This document shows, piece by piece, positions 1-7,122 of a stretch of 12,049 nt of DNA. Location: assembly GCA_964502465.1 (NCBI GenBank), contig CAZCWX010000306.1:1-12049 (forward strand), written 5' to 3'. This DNA is from CAZCWX01 sp964502465. GTDB taxonomy: Bacteria; Desulfobacterota; Binatia; Bin18. Within the stretch, counting starts at the first letter, position 1. Each line of letters opens with the position of its first letter. The notes below the pieces were generated by a model. It saw nothing but the letters and a program-made list of their open reading frames with translations. It had not been told where the DNA came from and did not search any database. The position numbers and the translations under genes are program-made.

Positions 1-1
1 A

Positions 2-1321
2 CTACTCATTTTTATGAATGGGTTCTTTTCTGGTTCTGAAATCGCGGTGATCTCGGTGCGTCGCAGCCGCATTGAACAGTTGATCGTGGAAGGCAAAACG
101 TCCGCTCGAATCGTCGGACGCCTTAAGGATGAATCTGATCGGTTCCTGGCTACCGTACAGATTGGTGTGACTCTGGTCGGGGTGCTTGCCTCGGCAGTCG
201 GAGGCGCTTCGGCAGTCGCCTATCTCGGACCGATGCTCCAACAAAGTGATAACGCCTTCTTACAACGGTGGGGAGAGGCACTGGCGATCGGCATGGTGGT
301 GGTGGTCATTTCGTACCTGTCCTTAGTCGTGGGTGAATTAGTGCCCAAGTCGTTGGCCCTGCGCTATCCAGAGCAGATCGCCTGTGCTGTCGCGCGTCCG
401 CTTGATTTTTTCTCCCGCATTTTTTCGGTGGTGGTGAAGATACTCACTGTTTCCTCCAACTTTTTGTTGTTTTTCTCTGGTAGTGGTGCCAAATCAACGG
501 ACGCGCTGGTGTCTGAAGAGGAGGTAAAGTATCTCATCCGTGAAGGGGCCGAGAAAGGGGTGTTTGACGACACCGAGCGAGAGTTCATCCATAGTGTCTT
601 TGATTTTGCTGATACCTCGGTGCGAGAGGTGCTCACGCCGCGTACCGAGATTCTTGCGCTTGAAGCCCAGACCCCTTGTCCAGAGGCACTCCATGCCATG
701 ATCGAGAGTGGCTTCTCGCGCATGCCCGTATACGAAGAGGACCTGGAGCACATTATTGGCATTGTCCACATCAAGGAACTGCTGCGCGCCCGTGAGCAAG
801 GCCAGACTGCCTCTCTGCGCGACTTCCTCCATCCTGCCTATTTCGTCCCTGACTCGATGCAAATTAGTCATCTGCTGCGGGAACTCCAGGTGCGTCGCGC
901 ACATATGGCCATCGTCGTCAACGAGTTTGGTACGGTCATCGGTATCGCGACAATCGAGGACATCCTCGAAGAGATCGTGGGTGAGATCCGCGATGAGTTT
1001 GATGTCGATGAGGAGCAGCCGATCCAAGAACTCGGGGCCGGCGTTTTGCTTGTCGAAGGAGGCGTGCCCTTAAGCGACCTCAAAGACCAGCACCATCTGC
1101 CCTTCGAAGAAACTCCCTCGTACCGCACCATTGCTGGATTGCTCTTGGCCCGCCTGGAACGCATTCCCAAGGGCGGAGAGACCGTTGCCCACGAAGGATA
1201 TCGGCTGACCATTGTCGACATGGACGGCAGGCGTATTGCGAAAGTCAGGATAGAGAAACTCGACACACTTGGATTACCGCTCGTCGTTGCTTCTGAGGCA
1301 ACCCCACCACGAAAGGTTTGA
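2..1321 (+). CDS. CorC/HlyC-family membrane protein with DUF21, CBS pair and C-terminal transporter-associated domain (5' partial)
   Basis: The frame is open to the left edge, so the start lies outside the window. The first ATG inside (14) would begin at the NGFFSGSEIA motif, normally preceded by the rest of the first transmembrane helix. Numbering from that ATG: a DUF21 membrane domain spans about 1-155, with hydrophobic stretches near 46-72, 90-110 and 135-155 and the conserved GELVPKS at 107-113. A CBS pair follows (about 204-257, starting VREVLTPRTEIL, and about 277-325). A CorC_HlyC-type domain covers about 340-415. Proteins of this family sit in the inner membrane. They have been linked to Mg2+/Co2+ homeostasis or efflux; the old label 'hemolysin' is historical. 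The substrate cannot be read from the sequence. The TGA stop lies 98 bp before the E1 alpha start, so co-transcription is possible but not shown. Confidence 0.93.
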   Translation, partial: LLIFMNGFFSGSEIAVISVRRSRIEQLIVEGKTSARIVGRLKDESDRFLATVQIGVTLVGVLASAVGGASAVAYLGPMLQQSDNAFLQRWGEALAIGMVVVVISYLSLVVGELVPKSLALRYPEQIACAVARPLDFFSRIFSVVVKILTVSSNFLLFFSGSGAKSTDALVSEEEVKYLIREGAEKGVFDDTEREFIHSVFDFADTSVREVLTPRTEILALEAQTPCPEALHAMIESGFSRMPVYEEDLEHIIGIVHIKELLRAREQGQTASLRDFLHPAYFVPDSMQISHLLRELQVRRAHMAIVVNEFGTVIGIATIEDILEEIVGEIRDEFDVDEEQPIQELGAGVLLVEGGVPLSDLKDQHHLPFEETPSYRTIAGLLLARLERIPKGGETVAHEGYRLTIVDMDGRRIAKVRIEKLDTLGLPLVVASEATPPRKV

Positions 1322-1341
1322 TCGAATGCTTGACCCCATGG

Positions 1342-1371
1342 TTGACCGCTCTAGGGGTTTCGGATTATGAA
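1342..1371 (+). promoter_or_regulatory. Candidate sigma70-type promoter before the dehydrogenase operon
   Basis: TTGACC (1342-1347) and TATGAA (1366-1371) are separated by 18 bp and lie 48 bp before the E1 alpha start codon. Matches to the consensus hexamers are 5/6 and 4/6. This was found by eye only and such matches occur by chance. Confidence 0.3.
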
Positions 1372-1419
1372 CACCTGTCCGTCTTCTCGCATTGCAAATC
1401 CGCAAAGGAGGGCTCAGAT

Positions 1420-2409
1420 ATGGCATCTGCAGAGGTGAGTAAAGAAAGACTGCTCTCGATGTATCGTACTATGCAGACGATTCGTCAGTTTGAAGAACGG
1501 CTGCGCGACTTATTTAAGGAGGGGAAAGTTCCTGGCTTTGTCCATGTCTCTATTGGCGAGGAAGCCTCGCCCACTGGCGTGTGCGCTGCGCTTACTGACA
1601 AGGACTACATTACCAGCACCCACCGCGGCCACGGCCATCTGATCGCTAAGGGTGGCAAGCTCAAACCGATGATGGCAGAAATTTTTGGCAAGAGCACCGG
1701 CTACTGCAAAGGCAAAGGCGGATCGATGCACATCGCCGACTTTAGTATCGGCATTCTCGGTGCGAACGGTATCGTTGGTGCTGGTCTCCCCATTGCTACT
1801 GGCGCTGGGCTCGCGGCGAAAATCCGTGGCAGCGGAGAAGTGGCAGTCTGCTTCTTTGGTGATGGTGCCTCGAACGAGGGAACCTTCCACGAATCGCTCA
1901 ACATTGCGTCGTCCTGGAAGCTTCCGGTGGTTTTTGTCTGCGAGAATAATCTGTACGGCGAGTTCACTGCGGGGAAAGACGTGACGTCGGTGAAAGATAT
2001 TGCTGACCGCGCGCGCGGGCATGACATGCCTGGGATCATCGTGAACGGCAATGATGTACTGGATGTGTACGAAACCACTCTGCAGGCAGTGGAACGAGCG
2101 CGCAGAGGAGAGGGACCAACCCTGATCGAATGCAAGACGTACCGCTGGGAAGGTCATGTGGTCGGTGAGGAAGCCTTCCTTGGCAAGCGTGCGTACCGCC
2201 CACAGGAAGAAATCGAGGAATGGAAAAAGCGCTGCCCCCTGGTGACATTCGAGAAACGGTTCACCGCGAGTGGTATGTGTACCCCGGCGGAACTTGAGGC
2301 CATCAAGGCAGAGGTCAAACGCGAAGTGGAAGAAGCGATTGCCTTTGCCCTGGAAAGTCCCTTTCCGAAGCCCGAAGAAGCGTTGGAGGACATGTTTGCC
2401 ACGACGTAA
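1420..2409 (+). CDS. Thiamine-diphosphate-dependent dehydrogenase E1 component, alpha subunit (pyruvate/acetoin type)
   Basis: This is the alpha subunit of a heterotetrameric E1 that decarboxylates a 2-oxoacid, or cleaves acetoin, using thiamine diphosphate and passes the acyl group to lipoyl-E2. It is 329 residues long, normal for the family. The ThDP/Mg motif runs from GDG at 147-149 to NN at 176-177. The HRGHGH segment (68-73) and the GKGGSMHI stretch (98-105) are typical of AcoA/PdhA proteins and look closer to AcoA. The start at 1420 is chosen because AAAGGAGGG (1404-1412) sits 7 nt upstream. A longer reading from a TTG at 1318 overlaps the previous stop but would add 34 residues with no family resemblance. 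E1 beta and E2 follow on the same strand. Pyruvate versus acetoin as substrate is unresolved. Confidence 0.95.
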   Translation: MASAEVSKERLLSMYRTMQTIRQFEERLRDLFKEGKVPGFVHVSIGEEASPTGVCAALTDKDYITSTHRGHGHLIAKGGKLKPMMAEIFGKSTGYCKGKGGSMHIADFSIGILGANGIVGAGLPIATGAGLAAKIRGSGEVAVCFFGDGASNEGTFHESLNIASSWKLPVVFVCENNLYGEFTAGKDVTSVKDIADRARGHDMPGIIVNGNDVLDVYETTLQAVERARRGEGPTLIECKTYRWEGHVVGEEAFLGKRAYRPQEEIEEWKKRCPLVTFEKRFTASGMCTPAELEAIKAEVKREVEEAIAFALESPFPKPEEALEDMFATT

Positions 2410-2433
2410 GAAAACCGCGGTCCGCATAGTCTG

Positions 2434-2548
2434 TTGAGTCCGTAGAGTCGATTGGGTTTATTGGGTCTATTGAATATATGTGGGTTCCTGACTCTGTGTT
2501 CCTTCGACCCTATAAACTTTACAGACCCAAAGGACCCAACGGACTCGT
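2434..2548. repeat. Imperfect inverted repeat of 9-bp units, element I (E1 alpha-E1 beta junction)
   Basis: The left arm reads in consecutive 9-bp steps: TTGAGTCCG (2434), TAGAGTCGA (2443), TTGGGTTTA (2452), TTGGGTCTA (2461), TTGAATATA (2470). The right arm carries the complementary units, also in 9-bp steps: TCGACCCTA (2504), TAAACTTTA (2513), CAGACCCAA (2522), AGGACCCAA (2531), CGGACTCGT (2540). Outer units pair best (GAGTCCG with CGGACTC). The transcript could fold into a long interrupted hairpin in the 171-bp gap between the two genes. The unit length is a multiple of three, so frames remain open across it; this makes a spurious upstream extension of E1 beta. Confidence 0.8.
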
Positions 2549-2580
2549 GGTTTGCTAACAGCCAAAAAAGGAGAGCTACC

Positions 2581-3549
2581 ATGCGCGAAATCACATACAT
2601 TCAGGCGATTAATGAAGCGTTACGAGAAGAGTTGCGCCACGACCCGCGCACTTTCGTTATGGGTTTAGACGTATGGGTCGGTGCCTTCGGTGCAACGAAT
2701 GGTCTCACCGATGAGTTTGGTCCGGAACGCATTCGCAATGCCCCGATTTCCGAAGCGGGCTATGCGGGTGCCGGGGTCGGGGCAGCCATGGCGGGGATGC
2801 GCCCGATTGTCGAAATTGAATTCGCCAGCTTCTTTTATTGTTGCTGGGACCAGGTATGTAACCAGGCGGCGAAACTGCGCTACATGTCCGGCGGCCAGTC
2901 CGACATCCCGATCACGTTCCGCACGGTCTACGGCGCGTTAGGTCAGGCTGCGGCTCAGCATTCCGAGACCGTGTATGCGCAGTTCATGAGCGTCCCTGGC
3001 CTGAAAATCGTTACCCCGTCCGGAGCCTATGATATGAAGGGACTCCTGAAGAGTGCGATCCGTGACAACAATCCAGTGCTGGTCTTCGAGCACATGGGGT
3101 TAGGGCGGTCACGGGAAGCTGTGCCAGAGGAGGAATATTTCGTTCCTCTCGGCAAGGGAGCCGTGAAGCGTGAGGGCAAGGATGTGACGGTGGTGGCTAT
3201 TGGCTTGATGGTGTCGAAGGCACTTGCTGCTGCGAAGACGTTGGAAAAAGAGGGCATCTCGGTTGAGGTGGTCGATCCCCGCACGCTGGTCCCTCTTGAT
3301 GAAGAGACGATCCTGAATTCGGTAGCGAAAACGCACAAGGTGTTGGTCGTGGACGAAGGGCATCTGCGTGGCGGCGCGGCAGCAGAGATCGCGGCGATGA
3401 TCGCAGACAAGGGGTTCGACTCTCTCGATGCGCCAATTAAACGCCTCACCGCTCCTGATGTGCCAGTGCCGTTCAGTCCTCCTCTGGAACAGTTTGTCCT
3501 CCCGAACGACAGTAAAATCGCAGCGGCGGTGAAAGAGTTGGTGGGCTAA
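2581..3549 (+). CDS. Thiamine-diphosphate-dependent dehydrogenase E1 component, beta subunit
   Basis: This is the partner of the upstream alpha subunit; together they form the E1 alpha2beta2 enzyme. It has 322 residues, normal for PdhB/AcoB. The N-terminal pyrimidine-binding domain contains the PISEAG motif, whose Glu58 is the expected cofactor-activating glutamate. The central VPGLKIVTPS stretch and the C-terminal transketolase domain (VVDPRTLVPLD, then VLVVDEGH) are typical. The start at 2581 is supported by AAGGAGAG about 6 nt upstream. The frame is open further upstream through the 9-bp-unit repeat, but those 43 residues are repeat-derived and not credible protein. The gap to E1 alpha is 171 bp, filled mostly by repeat element I; repeat element II follows the gene. 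Confidence 0.95.
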   Translation: MREITYIQAINEALREELRHDPRTFVMGLDVWVGAFGATNGLTDEFGPERIRNAPISEAGYAGAGVGAAMAGMRPIVEIEFASFFYCCWDQVCNQAAKLRYMSGGQSDIPITFRTVYGALGQAAAQHSETVYAQFMSVPGLKIVTPSGAYDMKGLLKSAIRDNNPVLVFEHMGLGRSREAVPEEEYFVPLGKGAVKREGKDVTVVAIGLMVSKALAAAKTLEKEGISVEVVDPRTLVPLDEETILNSVAKTHKVLVVDEGHLRGGAAAEIAAMIADKGFDSLDAPIKRLTAPDVPVPFSPPLEQFVLPNDSKIAAAVKELVG

Positions 3550-3559
3550 GGAAAAGCGA

Positions 3560-3587
3560 ATAGCTGTCAGCATTCAGCGGTCAGCCA
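3560..3587 (+). repeat. Short heptad repeat (TCAGCNN)
   Basis: Three consecutive 7-bp units occur: TCAGCAT (3567), TCAGCGG (3574), TCAGCCA (3581), preceded by a degenerate copy, ATAGCTG (3560). It lies just downstream of the E1 beta stop and directly before repeat element II. No coding role is seen. Confidence 0.6.
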
Positions 3588-3595
3588 AGTGTCTG

Positions 3596-3688
3596 TTGAG
3601 TCTCTTGTGTTTATTGGGTCCATTGAGTCTGTAAGGATTGTCGCTGAGAGGGTTGACCCAAAGAACCCTAAAGACTCAATAGACTGAG
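3596..3688. repeat. Imperfect inverted repeat of 9-bp units, element II (E1 beta-E2 junction)
   Basis: The left arm has TTGAGTCTC (3596), TTGTGTTTA (3605), TTGGGTCCA (3614) and TTGAGTCTG (3623). The right arm has TTGACCCAA (3653), AGAACCCTA (3662), AAGACTCAA (3671) and TAGACTGAG (3680). Positions 3596-3622 pair with 3653-3679 at 21 of 27 positions around a 30-nt loop, and both end units pair at 8 of 9. Unit and layout match element I at the previous junction. The right arm ends just before the ribosome binding site of E2. There is no U-tract, so it does not look like a simple terminator. Confidence 0.8.
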
Positions 3689-3706
3689 CGAAGGAAGGGG
3701 AAAATC

Positions 3707-4948
3707 GTGGCGGTAGAAGTTGTCATGCCCAAGTTCGGCCTGACCATGATCGAAGGGACAATCCAAAAATGGTTTAAGGCCGAGGGAGAACCGATTAACA
3801 CGGGAGAGCCGTTGTTTGAGGTTGAAACCGAAAAAGTCCTCTATGAAGTTGAAGCCCCAGCGGCTGGGACTGTGGCAAAGTTGCTCTATCCGATTGAAGC
3901 AGTTGTTGCAGTTGGCTTGCCCGTGGCCGTGATCGCCGAGCCTGGGGAAAACGTTGCCGAGGTGGCCGCACGCTATGATGGCGGTGCCCCCGCGGCTCAA
4001 GCTGCAGCCGCCTCTCCTCCGCCAGCTGCAGAAAGTCCAGCCCCAACTGTGGCGTCGGCCAGTGGCAGACGCGAAGGGGCACCGGTGACGCCAGCGGCAC
4101 GGAAGTTAGCCGAGGAACACAAGCTCGACCTATCGCGCGTGGTTGGCACTGGCCCCGGCGGTCGGATCACACGAGAAGACGTACAAAAGGCTATAGATGA
4201 CGCCGCGAGAGCGCCGGTGCGGGCTCCGACTCCCACTACTCCAGCGCCAGCAGCCCCACCTGCTCTGGCAGCACAAGCGCTGCCTCTCCGTGGGATACGC
4301 AAGGTGATCGCCGAACGTATGCATCGCAGCTTGCAAAACAGTGCACAGCTCACGATCACAACTGAAGTCGACATCACTCAATTAGTTGATCGCCGTCAGG
4401 CAGTACAGCGTGAATTCAATGCGACCTACACGGACTTTATCATCCAAGCCTGTGCGCATGCGCTCAAACAGCATCCCCGCATGAACGCCGCGTTGGATAG
4501 TGACACCATTCAGATTCTCGATTACGTCAGTGTGGGAGTCGCAGTGGCATTGGACGAAGGACTCATTGTCCCGGTCATCCACAACACCGACAAAAAGTCC
4601 CTCAAAGACATTGCTCAGGAAGCGCGCAATCTAGCCGAGAAAGCGCGTGCGAACAAACTGACCTTGGAAGAGGTAGCTGGCGGTACTTTTACGGTCTCGA
4701 ATCTCGGCATGTACGGAGTCGATGGATTTACGCCGATTCTGAATACGCCACAAACGGGTATTTTGGGGGTGGGACGTATCGTCGAGAAGCCGGTGATTTA
4801 CCGTGGTGAGGTGACCAAACGCTCGATGGTGGTGTTGAGTCTGACATTTGACCATCGGGTGATCGATGGTGCACCCGCCGGCGCGTTTCTGCAGACTGTG
4901 GCGGACCTGTTAGCGCACGGCAACCGCATTTCGTTGGATGTCCGATGA
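3707..4948 (+). CDS. Dihydrolipoamide acyltransferase, E2 component of a 2-oxoacid/acetoin dehydrogenase complex
   Basis: E2 carries the swinging lipoyl arm that takes the acyl group from E1 and transfers it to CoA. Domains in the 413 residues: one lipoyl domain at 1-80 with the lipoylated lysine expected at Lys43 in ETEKV; an Ala/Pro linker (about 92-120); a peripheral-subunit-binding domain at about 127-163 (VTPAARKLAEE to GRITREDV); a second Ala/Pro linker; and a catalytic domain from about 193. The active-site HRVxDG motif is intact (His383, Asp387). The start is GTG at 3707, with a purine-rich AAGGAAGGGG site about 6 nt upstream; the MPKFGLTM lipoyl N-terminus begins right after. The complex also needs E3 (lipoamide dehydrogenase), which is not in this window. 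The acyltransferase fold differs from the alpha/beta-hydrolase type also annotated in some acetoin loci. Confidence 0.94.
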   Translation: MAVEVVMPKFGLTMIEGTIQKWFKAEGEPINTGEPLFEVETEKVLYEVEAPAAGTVAKLLYPIEAVVAVGLPVAVIAEPGENVAEVAARYDGGAPAAQAAAASPPPAAESPAPTVASASGRREGAPVTPAARKLAEEHKLDLSRVVGTGPGGRITREDVQKAIDDAARAPVRAPTPTTPAPAAPPALAAQALPLRGIRKVIAERMHRSLQNSAQLTITTEVDITQLVDRRQAVQREFNATYTDFIIQACAHALKQHPRMNAALDSDTIQILDYVSVGVAVALDEGLIVPVIHNTDKKSLKDIAQEARNLAEKARANKLTLEEVAGGTFTVSNLGMYGVDGFTPILNTPQTGILGVGRIVEKPVIYRGEVTKRSMVVLSLTFDHRVIDGAPAGAFLQTVADLLAHGNRISLDVR

Positions 4949-5060
4949 AATCTGGCCGGGGAATGTATTGTCCGGCTACCGTCATGCCATCGCGTCGCAA
5001 TAGAGGTGATGGCACGCGGCGGTACGTGACGGTCACCGGCCTGTGAAAGCCGGGTTCTGC
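4949..5060. other. Convergent intergenic region with several short hairpins, possible bidirectional termination zone
   Basis: This 112-bp gap lies between the convergent ends of E2 and hslU. It holds three small inverted repeats: GCCGG/CCGGC (4955-4959/4972-4976), TGCCATC/GATGGCA (4985-4991/5008-5014) and CCGGC/GCCGG (5036-5040/5049-5053, 8-nt loop). The palindrome GTGACGGTCAC is at 5026-5036. None is followed by a clear U-tract in either direction, so a terminator role rests on position only. Confidence 0.35.
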
Positions 5061-6452
5061 TTATAGAATATACCGGGATAAGTCCTCATCCTTGACGATC
5101 GCCTCAAGCTTGTCCTTGACCTGTTGTGCATCAATGATGACCTCGTGACCGTCGAGTTCAGGGGCATCAAACGACAGGTCCTCGAGTAAACGCTCAACGA
5201 CCGTATGGAGACGGCGCGCGCCGATGTTCTCGGTACGCTCGTTGACCACGGCGGCAATGCGGGCGATTTCCTCTACTCCTTCTGGGGTAAAAGCCAGCTT
5301 CACGCGTTCTGTTTGCAGCAGGGCGACATACTGGGTCAAGAGTGCGTTTTTGGGTTCGGTCAGAATACGAATAAAATCTTCGCGAGTGAGTGGATCGAGC
5401 TCGACGCGAATGGGAAAGCGCCCCTGAAACTCAGGAATCAAATCAGACGGCTTGGCCATATGGAACGCACCTGAGGCGACAAACAGAATATGATCGGTGC
5501 GGATCATGCCATATTTCGTGTTCACTGTGCTCCCCTCAACGAGGGGCAACAGGTCGCGTTGGACGCCCTGGCGTGAAACATCTGGTCCTTGTATTCCTTC
5601 GCGACCGGCGATCTTGTCAATTTCATCAATGAAAATGATACCGGTCTGCTCTGCACGGCGGACGGCCTCGCGCACCACCGCTTCCATATCGATGAGTTTA
5701 TCTGCCTCCTCCTGAGCCAGGAGTTCCAGGGCTTCTGGGACCTTGAGCCGGCGCTTCTTGGTTTTCTTCGGCAGCAGGTTGGAAAACATTTCTTTGAGTT
5801 GGTTCTCCATCTCCTCCATGCCCTGAGGAGCCATGACCTCAATGAACGGCATGGCTGCCTTGGTCACTTCGATTTCCACCTCACGGTCATCAAGCTTGCC
5901 CTCACGCAGCATGCGACGCATTTTTTCACGTGTGCTTTGGTGAGAGGTCATCACTGCTTCGTTGTCACCGAAGCCTGGGCGAGGAGAGGGCGCAGGTAAC
6001 AACAGGTCGAGCAAGCGCTCTTCAGCTTGGGTACGAGCCTTAATCTCGATCCGCTGCATTTCTTCTTGCTTCACCATGCTCACGCTCAATTCTATGAGGT
6101 CGCGCACCATTGATTCGACATCACGACCGACATAGCCCACCTCAGTGAACTTGGAGGCCTCGACTTTGATAAAGGGTGCCTGGGCGAGGCGAGCGAGGCG
6201 ACGAGCGATCTCGGTTTTGCCCACTCCTGTCGGACCAATCATCAAGATGTTTTTGGGAGCGATCTCGTCGCGCAAGTCTTCAGGAACCTGCTGACGTCGC
6301 CAGCGGTTGCGCAGCGCGATAGCGACCGCTCGTTTGGCCTTTCGCTGACCAATGATGTAACGATCCAACTCTGAAACAATTTCCCGTGGCGTCATGATTT
6401 GCAGGTGAGTGTTGTCAGCAGGAATAAGGGCAAGGTCGGCAGCGTGTGTCAT
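5061..6452 (-). CDS. hslU: HslU (ClpY), ATPase subunit of the HslUV protease
   Basis: This AAA+ unfoldase forms hexameric rings that bind HslV and feed it unfolded cytoplasmic proteins. The 463 residues contain the Walker A motif GPTGVGKT (73-80), the pore loop GYVG (106-109), an intermediate domain (about 120-255), Walker B IIFIDEID (272-279), an EFQGRFP arginine-finger region (about 341-347), a sensor-2 region with GARR (about 411-414), and the C-terminal SRYIL tail that docks into HslV. The ATG at 6450 lies 1 nt after the hslV stop, with GGAAGAG in the end of hslV as ribosome binding site, indicating translational coupling. This start adds 19 residues before the family-typical MTPREIVSELD; the internal Met20 has no good ribosome binding site. 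It reads minus strand, after xerC and hslV. Confidence 0.97.
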   Translation of the reverse strand: MTHAADLALIPADNTHLQIMTPREIVSELDRYIIGQRKAKRAVAIALRNRWRRQQVPEDLRDEIAPKNILMIGPTGVGKTEIARRLARLAQAPFIKVEASKFTEVGYVGRDVESMVRDLIELSVSMVKQEEMQRIEIKARTQAEERLLDLLLPAPSPRPGFGDNEAVMTSHQSTREKMRRMLREGKLDDREVEIEVTKAAMPFIEVMAPQGMEEMENQLKEMFSNLLPKKTKKRRLKVPEALELLAQEEADKLIDMEAVVREAVRRAEQTGIIFIDEIDKIAGREGIQGPDVSRQGVQRDLLPLVEGSTVNTKYGMIRTDHILFVASGAFHMAKPSDLIPEFQGRFPIRVELDPLTREDFIRILTEPKNALLTQYVALLQTERVKLAFTPEGVEEIARIAAVVNERTENIGARRLHTVVERLLEDLSFDAPELDGHEVIIDAQQVKDKLEAIVKDEDLSRYIL

Positions 6453-6453
6453 G

Positions 6454-6990
6454 TTATAACTCTTCCACTACGATTTGCTCGTTGGTAAAGACACAAATCG
6501 CCGCGGCAGTGAGGAGTGCCTCAACGGCGATCGTTCGAGCATCAAGATCGGTGTGTTTCGCCAAGACTCGAGCAGCGGCGAGCGCGTAATTGCCTCCTGA
6601 GCCGAGTGCCAGAATGCCGTCGTCAGGTTCGAGAATGTCTCCGCTACCAGAAATTAGCAAAGACGACTCTTGGTCTGCAACCGCCATCAGCGCTTCGAGC
6701 CGGCGTAGGACGCGATCTGCACGCCAGTCGCGCGCGAGTTCCACCGCAGCACGCCGGAGATTTCCATTATACGCGTCGAGCTTCTTTTCAAATTTTTCAT
6801 ACAGCGTAATAGCGTCGGCAGTCCCACCAGCAAACCCGGCCAAAATCTGTCCCTGGTACAGTCGGCGGACCTTGCGCGCCGTATGCTTCACCACGGCGTT
6901 GCCTAAACTTACCTGGCCATCTCCAGCCATGGCCACTTTGCCTTTGTGACGGACAGCGAGGATGGTGGTGCCGTGCATGACCTCACTCAT
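6454..6990 (-). CDS. hslV: HslV (ClpQ), threonine peptidase subunit of the HslUV protease
   Basis: HslV forms a double hexameric peptidase, related to proteasome beta subunits, that is activated by HslU. The chosen start gives 178 residues beginning MSEVMHG, followed by the catalytic TT. The first Thr (residue 8) is expected to become the N-terminal nucleophile after removal of a 7-residue leader. In mature numbering the expected Asp17 (GDGQ) and Lys33 (ARKVRRL) are present. AGGAG lies about 10 nt upstream of the ATG at 6988-6990. The next in-frame ATG (5th codon, MHGTT) is an alternative. Longer frames upstream run into the heptad repeat and are not credible. The stop is 1 nt from the hslU start. 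Confidence 0.97.
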   Translation of the reverse strand: MSEVMHGTTILAVRHKGKVAMAGDGQVSLGNAVVKHTARKVRRLYQGQILAGFAGGTADAITLYEKFEKKLDAYNGNLRRAAVELARDWRADRVLRRLEALMAVADQESSLLISGSGDILEPDDGILALGSGGNYALAAARVLAKHTDLDARTIAVEALLTAAAICVFTNEQIVVEEL

Positions 6991-7006
6991 AGCCCCTCTC
7001 CTAAAT

Positions 7007-7115
7007 GCGGAACGCGGAATGTAGAGTGCGGAATGAAAATAATACAAATTATTACCGTGCTTCTTCCAGTACATTCAGCGTTCATGATTATTCATCATTC
7101 CGCATTCCGCACTCC
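7007..7115. repeat. Inverted repeat of 7-bp GCGGAAT units between xerC and hslV
   Basis: The left arm reads in 7-bp steps: GCGGAAC (7007), GCGGAAT (7014), GTAGAGT (7021), GCGGAAT (7028). The right arm has ATTCCGC at 7097 and 7104. GAGTGCGGAATG (7024-7035) is a perfect 12-bp inverted match to 7103-7114, with about 67 AT-rich bases between. It lies in the 132-bp gap between xerC and hslV, so it is either in their shared transcript or next to an hslV promoter. Confidence 0.8.
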
Positions 7116-7122
7116 ATGTTGC

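Noticed and set aside
1318..1419. In-frame upstream extension of E1 alpha from a TTG overlapping the previous stop (TTGA)
   Set aside because: The 34 added residues do not resemble the family, and a strong ribosome binding site at 1404-1412 marks the ATG at 1420.
2452..2580. Extended N-terminus of E1 beta
   Set aside because: The extra 43 residues are translation of the 9-bp-unit repeat. The ATG at 2581 has a good ribosome binding site and family-typical sequence.
2434..3688. The two repeat elements as a CRISPR array
   Set aside because: Units are 9 bp, contiguous, imperfect and inverted, with no unique spacers of regular size and no cas genes.
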